A stretch of DNA of 46,396 bases, taken from Lachnospiraceae bacterium C7 (lineage in GTDB: Bacteria > Bacillota > Clostridia > Lachnospirales > Lachnospiraceae). Below the pieces are notes generated by a model. The model was not told where the DNA came from. It searched no databases and was given only the letters and a program-made list of their open reading frames with translations. Made by a program: the position numbers and the translations under genes. Shown one piece after another: positions 25,065 to 31,850 of the stretch. The stretch is taken from positions 1-46,396 of the forward strand of contig FOPE01000024.1 in NCBI GenBank assembly GCA_900113385.1. The letters are read 5' to 3'. Each line of letters starts with the position of its first letter. Position 1 is the stretch's first letter.

Positions 25065-26024
25065 TTACATTTGAATAAGATAAATAGCAATTACAGATAC
25101 TACAATCTGAATAATTGCAAATCTCATTACAACTTGTGTATTTGACCAACTAATCTTCTTTCTCGCATGATCATGAAGAGGAGTTGTGATATTTTTCATA
25201 ATATTAACTTTTGTTGCTCTAATGATTGAAACTTTAACAAGTCCAATACCACCATCTACAATAAGAACTAATGCAAGTAATAAATACATAAATGGACTCT
25301 GAGATTTTAAAATTGCAATGGCAATAAATAATCCCATAGCTCTTGAACCTGCATCTCCCATTAATAAAAGACTTGGTGTAGAGTTAAACCAAAGATATGC
25401 AAGTAATGCAACGATAAACATTACTATTACTACCTTGAAATCATCTGATGAACCCATAACCGTATCTAAAGCATAAATAGATGCTAATGTAATAACTGTA
25501 AGAGTAGCTGATAATCCATCTACACCATCTGAACAGTTAGTTACGTTAATAGAAGCCCACACTAAAATAACTGTTAAAATTGCGAATACAACTGGATGTA
25601 ATTTAATAGTTGTATCAAAGATTGCAAAAGTAACATCGCTTCCATTAAATACAATGTATGAAATAGCTACAATGATTGCTACTGCAAAATCAAGCAAACC
25701 TTTCAATAGCTCGCCCCATGGTTTCTCAGCTGCATCATCAAAATATCCTGTAAACATCTCAATTACAACAAGTGCAAGATAAATTGCTATCTCAACGCTT
25801 AAATGTGTCACTAATAATGCACCAATTACAAACGTAAACACAAAAATGATTCCTGCGCCACGTGGCTTTCCAGCTGATTTTGCTCCATCTACTGCAAATG
25901 CTCTACCTTGATCGTGAGGTAAAAACTCTTTTAACTTTGCTGTTGCAATAAATGTAGCAAAAAAAGTGAAGATTACACCAATAATGGTAACTAGTGTATT
26001 ATTTAAATTCATAAAATTTAACAT
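25065..26024 (-). CDS. mraY: MraY-like phospho-sugar polyprenyl transferase
   Basis: MraY attaches phospho-MurNAc-pentapeptide to undecaprenyl phosphate at the inner face of the membrane, giving lipid I. The 319-residue protein has about ten membrane helices and the family motifs SAGKPRGAGIIF (compare KxGTPTMGG), GYFDDAAEKPW (DDxxK region), TNCSDGVDGLSA (NxxDGxDGL) and MGDAGSRAMG (GDTGSLALG). Its histidine motif is PLHDHARKK rather than the usual PLHHHxE. It is clearly of the MraY/WecA superfamily, but divergent and outside a division-wall gene cluster. A role in another lipid-linked glycan is possible. ATG 26024 follows AGGAGG at five bases. It has its own promoter and terminator. Confidence 0.8.
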   Translation of the reverse strand: MLNFMNLNNTLVTIIGVIFTFFATFIATAKLKEFLPHDQGRAFAVDGAKSAGKPRGAGIIFVFTFVIGALLVTHLSVEIAIYLALVVIEMFTGYFDDAAEKPWGELLKGLLDFAVAIIVAISYIVFNGSDVTFAIFDTTIKLHPVVFAILTVILVWASINVTNCSDGVDGLSATLTVITLASIYALDTVMGSSDDFKVVIVMFIVALLAYLWFNSTPSLLLMGDAGSRAMGLFIAIAILKSQSPFMYLLLALVLIVDGGIGLVKVSIIRATKVNIMKNITTPLHDHARKKISWSNTQVVMRFAIIQIVVSVIAIYLIQM

Positions 26025-26077
26025 TTCTTCCTCCTAGTATTACCGACTCTAATTATTTCTTGTATACATACTTGTCT

Positions 26078-26106
26078 ATTATATTATTTATAAAAAAAAT
26101 TGTAAA
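26078..26106 (-). promoter_or_regulatory. Promoter of the MraY-like gene
   Basis: TTTACA (26106-26101) and TATAAT (26083-26078) with a 17-bp spacer on the minus strand, directly behind the fliB stop codon. Confidence 0.8.
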
Positions 26107-26109
26107 GTA

Positions 26110-27234
26110 TTACATTAACAAATCCTTAGAATCAGTAAAGTTCATTTCATCTTCTACTACTTCCATATTCTCTTCTGAATGTTCAACTTCTTTAGAGAAA
26201 AGTTTTGCATTATCTATACGATTTACATTTGTATAAATCTCACCATTTTTATTAAATGTGTATGCATCCATATCCAAAATAAATCTTGAGCAATAAACTG
26301 CAACTTTAGCTTTTGAAAAAACATTATTGTCATATACACTATTCATAAAATATCTAAAAATAAAGTATACCATTAAATTTTCATAATCATTTTCTCTAAA
26401 ACTATCGCTAGCTACAAATGCATCTAACATATTTGTATATACTTCTTCGTCTGAATATGCTTTATACATATCTTCTTTAAAAGTAATCCATTCCTCATTG
26501 ATAGTCTCTAAACTATTAAAAATATCATAACGAATCTTAAAGTTCTCAAATGATGCTTTTTTATCTTTCCACAATTTTGCTTCTGTATCGATTTTTAATA
26601 CATCCTCTGCAACTTTGTCGATTTTTTTAACATCAAATTCTCCTGCATTAAATGCTTCCTGTGCTTTTGATGCATACTCTAAAAATTCAACAATTCTTAC
26701 CTTTAATTTTTTGTCACGATTTTCAATGATTTCTATTAATTTATTTTGAACCTCTTCTAAAAATGCTATTTCTTCTCTTTCTTGGTCGTCTTCTGCTAAA
26801 TCGTACTGTATCTCTGGTTTTTCATAATCTACAATAGCAATTGGCTCATTCTTGTTGAAAATAATTCTACCTACTTCTTCACATGCAAGACTTAAACATT
26901 TCTGCAATACGGTACCATACTCTATACCAAATCTAGGGTACTCTGTACATATCTCGCTAAGAGATTCTTCTCCCATTTTAATACAAATATCACATAAATT
27001 TGCTGAATTTAAAAATGGACATCTACCATTTTTTTTAAGTTTAAAAATAGCTGTTCCATCTTCAGCTTCACCAAGACCAGCTCTAAGTCTGTCACCAATT
27101 TCATTGTCAAGGCTCATATAGTAATTCTTTGTATCTTCATCTACATCTATTTCCCAACCTCTACAACAAACATCTCTACAGTTGCTTGCTATACATTTGA
27201 ATTCATCATAATAATCTGGCACTCGTAAAATCAT
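26110..27234 (-). CDS. fliB: FliB-type flagellin lysine N-methylase
   Basis: FliB proteins methylate lysines of flagellin. The 374-residue product has the family's cysteine-rich N terminus: YYDEFKCIASNCRDVCCRGW (C14, C19, C23, C24), NGRCPFLNSANLCDIC and 'LSEICTEYPRF' followed by CLSLACEEV, a likely Fe-S or metal site. The C-terminal half is helical and divergent. The tail (from residue 345) is acidic and low in conservation. No flagellar genes are in the window, so the substrate may be encoded elsewhere or may not be flagellin. AGAGG precedes ATG 27234. It lies 24 bp behind a small membrane protein gene and is the last gene of that run. Confidence 0.88.
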   Translation of the reverse strand: MILRVPDYYDEFKCIASNCRDVCCRGWEIDVDEDTKNYYMSLDNEIGDRLRAGLGEAEDGTAIFKLKKNGRCPFLNSANLCDICIKMGEESLSEICTEYPRFGIEYGTVLQKCLSLACEEVGRIIFNKNEPIAIVDYEKPEIQYDLAEDDQEREEIAFLEEVQNKLIEIIENRDKKLKVRIVEFLEYASKAQEAFNAGEFDVKKIDKVAEDVLKIDTEAKLWKDKKASFENFKIRYDIFNSLETINEEWITFKEDMYKAYSDEEVYTNMLDAFVASDSFRENDYENLMVYFIFRYFMNSVYDNNVFSKAKVAVYCSRFILDMDAYTFNKNGEIYTNVNRIDNAKLFSKEVEHSEENMEVVEDEMNFTDSKDLLM

Positions 27235-27258
27235 ATAAATACCTCTTTGTCTTTCTAT

Positions 27259-27561
27259 TTACTCTTCTAACTTCTCATAATCAGGATCTTTTGTCCCTTT
27301 AAAATGATTATATCCAATATAACCTATGCACCAAATACCACCATTTACAGTTGTGGACAATAAAATTTTAGCTGAGCTAATTAAAAAAATCGATACAGTA
27401 AGTTTTCTTAAGTACAATAATCTAACAATCTTTATTATCTGCGCTATTAACATAAGATATAATCCTATGTAAAAAGCTACAACATACCCCATTACAAAGG
27501 AAAAATACTTTAAGAATTTATTTAATTGTCCATTTAAGTTATTATTTTTCTTTTCTGGCAC
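27259..27561 (-). CDS. Small membrane protein, unknown
   Basis: The 100-residue product has two or three hydrophobic segments (about 20-46, 52-75) flanked by basic residues (RLLYLRK), a central 'GGIWCIGYIGYNHFKG' and an acidic C terminus (DPDYEKLEE). I do not recognise a family. The start is GTG 27561 (PEKKNNN): AAGGAG lies eight bases before it, whereas an upstream in-frame GTG at 27570 abuts the AAGGAG. It sits between nrdG and fliB on the same strand. Confidence 0.55.
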   Translation of the reverse strand: MPEKKNNNLNGQLNKFLKYFSFVMGYVVAFYIGLYLMLIAQIIKIVRLLYLRKLTVSIFLISSAKILLSTTVNGGIWCIGYIGYNHFKGTKDPDYEKLEE

Positions 27562-27608
27562 CTTAAACACCTCCTTAAAAATCTACACAAAAAAATAAAT
27601 CCATAACA

Positions 27609-27641
27609 CAGATACATTACATTATATATGATATGTATCTG
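27609..27641 (-). other. Hairpin between nrdG and the small membrane protein
   Basis: CAGATACAT (27609-27617) and ATGTATCTG (27633-27641) form a 9-bp stem. On the minus strand the nearest T run begins some 10 bases after it, so it is a weak terminator or a processing/operator site. Confidence 0.4.
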
Positions 27642-27662
27642 CGCAACAGATTTAAAAATTCA

Positions 27663-28184
27663 TTATTCCATTGCAAGAACAATTTCGCCCTTTTCAAGTG
27701 TATTCTTTATGTCTATTACTCTTTGGTTGCTAGATCCTCTGAACTTAAGTGTAATATCTTTTAGTTCTTGTACAAAAGGACCATCCACTAAAATATCAAT
27801 TAAATTAATTAACTCATCAGTGTCATTTGTATGTTTCCTGCCACCTGGTTGCAAGTCCTCATCAAAAACATATCCTGTATATGCCCAAATATCTTTATCA
27901 GGATACTTTTCTTTCACTTTACGTATAAAAGGTAACAAGTCCTTTTGGTTCTCCTCTTCAAATGGATCACCACCAAGTAAGGTAAGCCCTTTAATGTAAT
28001 CAGGCTCTAATGATTTTAATATCTCCTGCTGTAATGCTTCATCAAAAGGTTTTCCATATCCAAAATCCCAAGTTTCTGGTTGGAAGCAACCTTCACAATG
28101 GTTTCGGCAACCGGAGACGAATAATACGCTCCGGCAGCCTAATCCATTAGCAATGTCGCAGTATTTTACTGCTGCATAATTCAT
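27663..28184 (-). CDS. nrdG: Anaerobic ribonucleotide reductase activating protein
   Basis: NrdG is the radical-SAM enzyme that installs the glycyl radical on the class III reductase NrdD. The 173-residue product has the Cys triad C26-xxx-C30-xx-C33 (SGCRNHCEGCFQPETW), the GGD block TLLGGDPFEE and the usual short length. It starts three bases after the pyk stop codon, with only a weak upstream AG-rich stretch in the pyk end, so its translation may depend on pyk. nrdD is not in the window, which is unusual since the two are normally adjacent. A pyruvate formate-lyase activase is less likely because those are longer. Confidence 0.92.
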   Translation of the reverse strand: MNYAAVKYCDIANGLGCRSVLFVSGCRNHCEGCFQPETWDFGYGKPFDEALQQEILKSLEPDYIKGLTLLGGDPFEEENQKDLLPFIRKVKEKYPDKDIWAYTGYVFDEDLQPGGRKHTNDTDELINLIDILVDGPFVQELKDITLKFRGSSNQRVIDIKNTLEKGEIVLAME

Positions 28185-28187
28185 ATA

Positions 28188-29612
28188 TTAGTCTACTTTC
28201 TCTACCTTTACAAGGTTTGTAGTACCAGAAACACCAAGTGGAACACCTGCTGTTACTACTACTGTATCTCCAGTAGAAAGCATTCCTGAAGCTTTTCCTT
28301 CAGCAATTGCGTGATTGAATAAATCATCTAAATCTTCTTGTTCCTGAAGTAATACAGGCTGTACACCCCAGCAAAGATTTAACTGACGGTATACTCTCTT
28401 TGTAAGACATCCACCCATGATTGGTGCAAGTGGACGATATTTAGATACTTCATATACTGTACGTCCTGATTTTGTTACTGTAAGGATAGCCTGTGCAGCT
28501 AAATCAGCAGATAATGTACATGTAGCATGTGAGATAGCACCTGTGATATCTTTATCAAGTGTTTCTTTTCTCTTCTTTAATCTTTCAACGTAGTTGATAT
28601 CTTTCTCTGTACGCTCAGCGATCTTAGCCATTGTCTTAACAGCTTCAACTGGGTAATCACCATTAGCTGTTTCACCAGAAAGCATAACTGCGCCTGTACC
28701 ATCATAGATAGCGTTAGCAACGTCGGCTGCCTCAGCACGAGTTGGTCTTGGGTTTCTGATCATTGAATCAAGCATCTGTGTAGCTGTGATAACGATTTTA
28801 CCAGCTGCTACTACTTTCTTGATGATCATTTTCTGGATTACTGGAACATCTTCAAGAGGGATTTCAACACCCATGTCACCACGAGCTACCATGATACCAT
28901 CTGAAACTTTGATGATTTCGTCGATATTCTTAACACCTTGCATGTTCTCAATCTTAGAAATAATCTTAATTTCTGTACCATTTTTCTCCTCTAAGATTTT
29001 TCTGATATCCATAACGTCCTGTGCAGTACGTACGAATGAAGCAGCGATGAAGTCATATCCGTTATCTACAGCGAATACGATATCGTCATGATCTTTAGGG
29101 CTGATAAATTCCATAGATAAGTCAACGTCAGGTACGTTAACACCTTTTTTATTACCAACTTTTCCACCGTTTTCAACTACACAGTGAATTTCTGTTCCTT
29201 CAACGCTTTCAACAGTCATTTCAATTAAACCGTCATCGATAAGGATGTGGTTTCCTGCTTTAACGTCTGATGGTAAATCTTTGTATGTGATAGAAACTCT
29301 ATCCTGAGTACCAACAACTTCTGTTGTTGTAAGAGTGAATTTCTGTCCTTTTTCAAGAACGATTCCACCGTTTTCGAATTCGCCTAAACGAATTTCTGGT
29401 CCTTTAGTATCAAGTAAAGCTGCAACAGGTTTACCTAATTCTTCACGAACCTTTTTTAATCTTTCTAAACGGCCTTTCTGCTCGTCATGCTCACCATGTG
29501 AGAAGTTGAAACGTGCAACGTTCATACCAGCTTCGATAAGCTGACGTAATGTTTCTTCATCATTGGCTGCTGGTCCCAATGTACATACGATTTTGGTTTT
29601 GCGATAATACAT
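28188..29612 (-). CDS. pyk: Pyruvate kinase
   Basis: Pyruvate kinase converts phosphoenolpyruvate and ADP to pyruvate and ATP, the last step of glycolysis. The 474-residue product has the whole barrel and B domain: KIVCTLGPAAND at the N terminus, NFSHGEHDEQ, 'LDTKGPEIRLG', the active-site ISKIENMQGVKN with its Lys, VARGDMGVEIP, 'ITATQMLDSMIRNPRPTRAEAADVANAIYDG' (abbreviated) and MLSGETA. It is the short form without the C-terminal PEP-utiliser-like domain of Bacillus. AGGAGG precedes ATG 29612. Codon use here is more biased than in its neighbours, as expected of a highly expressed gene. It heads pyk-nrdG-(membrane protein)-fliB. Confidence 0.98.
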   Translation of the reverse strand: MYYRKTKIVCTLGPAANDEETLRQLIEAGMNVARFNFSHGEHDEQKGRLERLKKVREELGKPVAALLDTKGPEIRLGEFENGGIVLEKGQKFTLTTTEVVGTQDRVSITYKDLPSDVKAGNHILIDDGLIEMTVESVEGTEIHCVVENGGKVGNKKGVNVPDVDLSMEFISPKDHDDIVFAVDNGYDFIAASFVRTAQDVMDIRKILEEKNGTEIKIISKIENMQGVKNIDEIIKVSDGIMVARGDMGVEIPLEDVPVIQKMIIKKVVAAGKIVITATQMLDSMIRNPRPTRAEAADVANAIYDGTGAVMLSGETANGDYPVEAVKTMAKIAERTEKDINYVERLKKRKETLDKDITGAISHATCTLSADLAAQAILTVTKSGRTVYEVSKYRPLAPIMGGCLTKRVYRQLNLCWGVQPVLLQEQEDLDDLFNHAIAEGKASGMLSTGDTVVVTAGVPLGVSGTTNLVKVEKVD

Positions 29613-29632
29613 AAAATCCTCCTGAATATCTT

Positions 29633-29684
29633 GTCACTATGTGACTAAATTGTATCTATATTGACGTTACATATAAAATGTAAC
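29633..29684 (-). promoter_or_regulatory. Two small dyads in the pyk leader
   Basis: GTTACAT/ATGTAAC (29666-29684) and GTCAC/GTGAC (29634-29645) are inverted repeats in the untranslated leader downstream of the pyk promoter. They could be mRNA hairpins or protein sites. Confidence 0.35.
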
Positions 29685-29744
29685 TCTAGCTACCATAATT
29701 AGTATCGTGAAAAAGTACCTTATTTTTTACATTTTTGTACGATT

Positions 29745-29774
29745 TTTATACTTTTTTAATGATTTGTCTGTTAA
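29745..29774 (-). promoter_or_regulatory. Promoter of the pyk operon
   Basis: TTAACA (29774-29769) and TATAAA (29750-29745), 18-bp spacer, minus strand. It implies a leader of about 125 bases before pyk. Confidence 0.6.
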
Positions 29775-29824
29775 TTTTTTGGCATGAATGTCAAATTTTT
29801 AACTAATTGTTATAAAAAAAATAT

Positions 29825-30757
29825 TTATTTTTTAATAAGTGTACCCATTCCACCTGAAATAGTCTCTTCATCCTTGTTAAGTTTAGTAATAAGGACTGAT
29901 TTAATTGCAGAATCTCCAATGAAATCAATAGCAGCTTCTATCTTAGGCTTCATTGTGCCTTCTTCAAACTGACCTTGTTCTAGGAATTCTTCTGCTTCTG
30001 ATGTAGTCATCATATCAAGAGCCTTTTCATCTTCTCTACCATAGTTGTAACAAACTTTATCAACTCCTGTCAAGAAGACAAGTCTATCAGCATCTAATAA
30101 TTGTGCTAATTTACCGGCTGCTAAATCTTTTTCAATAATTGCGCTGGCGCCTTGTAATTTGTATCCCTGTGCGAAAACTGGGATACCGCCACCACCACAA
30201 GCAATAACTACTTGATCGACATCTGACAATGCTTTGATAGCATCAATCTCAACGATATCTATTGGCTTAGGTGCTGCTACAATTCTTCTATAGCCACCTT
30301 CAACCTCTGTTACATGATTACCCTTATGTTCTTCCTCTTCTGCTTCTTCCTTTGTCATAACACGTCCGATTATCTTAGTTGGACGATATAAAGCCTCATC
30401 ATATGGACTTACCTCAACTTGAGTCAAAACAGTTGATACAGTTCTATAAATACCTCTGCTAAGAAGTTCTGTACGAATTGCATTCTGTAAATCATAGCCT
30501 ATGTAACCTTGACTCATAGCAGAACATACTGCCATAGGTGTCTTAGAATATTCTGGATACAATCTACAAAACTCGTTCATAGCTGTATGAATCATTCCAA
30601 CCTGTGGTCCATTACTATGTGTTATTACTACTTGATAATCATCTCTAATAAAATCAGCAACTGCTTTTGCTGTTTTTTTAATTGCTTCTTTCTGCTTTGG
30701 CAATGTTGTACCTAATGCCTCATGACCAAGAGCAATTACAATTTTCTTCTTTTTCAT
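29825..30757 (-). CDS. arcC: Carbamate kinase
   Basis: Carbamate kinase makes ATP from carbamoyl phosphate and ADP, the last step of arginine deiminase or related fermentations. The 310-residue product has the amino-acid-kinase fold with 'VITHSNGPQVG', MSQGYIGYDLQNA, 'IACGGGGIPV', EKDLAAGKLA and the final SGGMGTLIKK. The usual LGGNAL loop at the N terminus reads LGHEALG, a form I associate with Lachnospiraceae sequences. I chose ATG 30757 (MKKKKIVIALG): GAGGAGG stands nine bases before it and is itself inside an upstream in-frame ATG-AGG-AGG. No arcA or argF-like gene adjoins it. It has its own promoter, TTGACA-17-CATAAT. Confidence 0.93.
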   Translation of the reverse strand: MKKKKIVIALGHEALGTTLPKQKEAIKKTAKAVADFIRDDYQVVITHSNGPQVGMIHTAMNEFCRLYPEYSKTPMAVCSAMSQGYIGYDLQNAIRTELLSRGIYRTVSTVLTQVEVSPYDEALYRPTKIIGRVMTKEEAEEEEHKGNHVTEVEGGYRRIVAAPKPIDIVEIDAIKALSDVDQVVIACGGGGIPVFAQGYKLQGASAIIEKDLAAGKLAQLLDADRLVFLTGVDKVCYNYGREDEKALDMMTTSEAEEFLEQGQFEEGTMKPKIEAAIDFIGDSAIKSVLITKLNKDEETISGGMGTLIKK

Positions 30758-30796
30758 ATGACAAAGCCTCCTCATAACTATAACTTATACGTTACT

Positions 30797-30825
30797 ATTA
30801 TGATTTAATTATTATAATTTGTCAA
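30797..30825 (-). promoter_or_regulatory. Promoter of arcC
   Basis: TTGACA (30825-30820) and CATAAT (30802-30797), 17-bp spacer, minus strand. Confidence 0.75.
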
Positions 30826-30923
30826 TGAATCTGTAAGTTTTTTACGTACCATATGATACACTATTTTTTTAAAAAAATCCATTTTTTTATATATAATTTC
30901 GTAACTTTTTTTTGATGATTTTT

Positions 30924-30976
30924 CGTCATTTTTAACTAATGACGAAAAAAAGCCTTTTTTTATAGTTAAAATGACG
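30924..30976. other. Three mutually complementary segments (alternative hairpins)
   Basis: CGTCATTTTTAACTA (30924-30938) can pair either with ATGACG (30939-30944) or with TAGTTAAAATGACG (30963-30976), the last with near full length. The two foldings exclude each other. The segment lies between arcC and the gtrA-type gene's terminator. Confidence 0.5.
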
Positions 30977-30986
30977 AATTTTATTC

Positions 30987-31018
30987 AAAAAAGGGATTCC
31001 GAGCTAATCAGAATCCCT
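30987..31018 (-). terminator. Terminator of the GtrA-family gene
   Basis: AGGGATTC (30992-30999) and GAATCCCT (31011-31018) with an 11-base loop. On the minus strand the stem is followed by six T residues. It lies about 110 bp past the stop codon. Confidence 0.8.
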
Positions 31019-31127
31019 CTTATCAAAATATTTAAAAATGTTCAATAATTTTCACAATTAATAGTATTATCAGATAATTTAGTATGTGTAATGGCTTTTG
31101 AATAGTCACTTTACAAAATTATCTCAA

Positions 31128-31574
31128 TTAATTTTCTGTGTATCTAACTTTTCCCATCTCTTTAGTAGCGACTTCTTCTACTGCGCTATCTAATAAGACC
31201 TTCCTTGAGAAGAAATTATACACTGTGACTATAAGTCCTGCATAAATCTTAGCATGAATGTAAGAAATATGAAACTTCTCTACAACAAACCACATCAATA
31301 GTAAGTTGAGACCTAACCCTAAAATACTTAAGGCTACAAATATAGTTACTTCTAATAACTTATGCATGTCTTCCTTTCCTTGAAAAACAAACTGCATACT
31401 TAATAAATAATTAATTACTACAGAAACAGTAAACGATACTGCACTAGAATAAAGATATTCCATGTTTAAAAGCTCTGTTAAAGCAATCATAAGTCCATAA
31501 TCAATGGCAAAGCATGATGTTCCAACGATACTAAATTTAAACATCTGTAAAATTAATCGTTTTACTCTTATCAT
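31128..31574 (-). CDS. GtrA-family membrane protein
   Basis: GtrA-like proteins are four-helix membrane proteins thought to move or bind polyprenyl-phosphate sugars during glycan decoration. The 148-residue product has four hydrophobic helices (about 10-33, 40-60, 75-98, 105-125) and the family blocks FKFSIVGTSCFAIDYG at the start, 'SFTVSVVINYLLSMQFVF' after helix 2 and 'YNFFSRKVLL' near the end. AAGGAG precedes ATG 31574. It is transcribed alone. The neighbouring wall and rhamnose genes support a role in surface glycan assembly, but no glycosyltransferase partner is adjacent. Confidence 0.88.
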   Translation of the reverse strand: MIRVKRLILQMFKFSIVGTSCFAIDYGLMIALTELLNMEYLYSSAVSFTVSVVINYLLSMQFVFQGKEDMHKLLEVTIFVALSILGLGLNLLLMWFVVEKFHISYIHAKIYAGLIVTVYNFFSRKVLLDSAVEEVATKEMGKVRYTEN

Positions 31575-31740
31575 ATAAATAAGCTCCTTACCCTCTAATA
31601 TTTGCTATTTAATTTTAAGATTGTTTTAATATTTTTTAATAAAATCTTAAGCAAATAATTATAATAGTTAAATTTTACTTACTTTTTTCTTAAGTTTAAC
31701 AAAAACGATTATATGCTTTATGTTTCAAAATTTCAAGCAA
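31575..31740. other. Gene-free AT-rich region upstream of the GtrA gene
   Basis: It contains a long AT dyad (TTAAGAT near 31615, ATCTTAA near 31645) and TATAAT at 31660-31665, readable on both strands. No open frame is seen. It may hold the promoter of the GtrA gene (minus) or of a plus-strand RNA that ends in the hairpin at 31741-31808. Confidence 0.35.
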
Positions 31741-31808
31741 ATATGCTCGCTTTGGGAGTTTGGTATACAAATATTTTTTTACTCCCTAGCGAGCATATAT
31801 ATTTTTTA
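31741..31808 (+). terminator. Large terminator-like hairpin, plus strand, no gene upstream
   Basis: ATATGCTCGCT (31741-31751) pairs with AGCGAGCATAT (31788-31798) and GGGAGT (31754-31759) with ACTCCC (31781-31786), a 17-bp stem. TATATTTTTT follows on the plus strand only. It also lies about 50 bp past the htrA stop on the other strand, where no T run follows the stem. Confidence 0.5.
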
Positions 31809-31850
31809 CAATTTTTTGTTTTATTTTTTTAGTTTTTTTATGCAATAATA

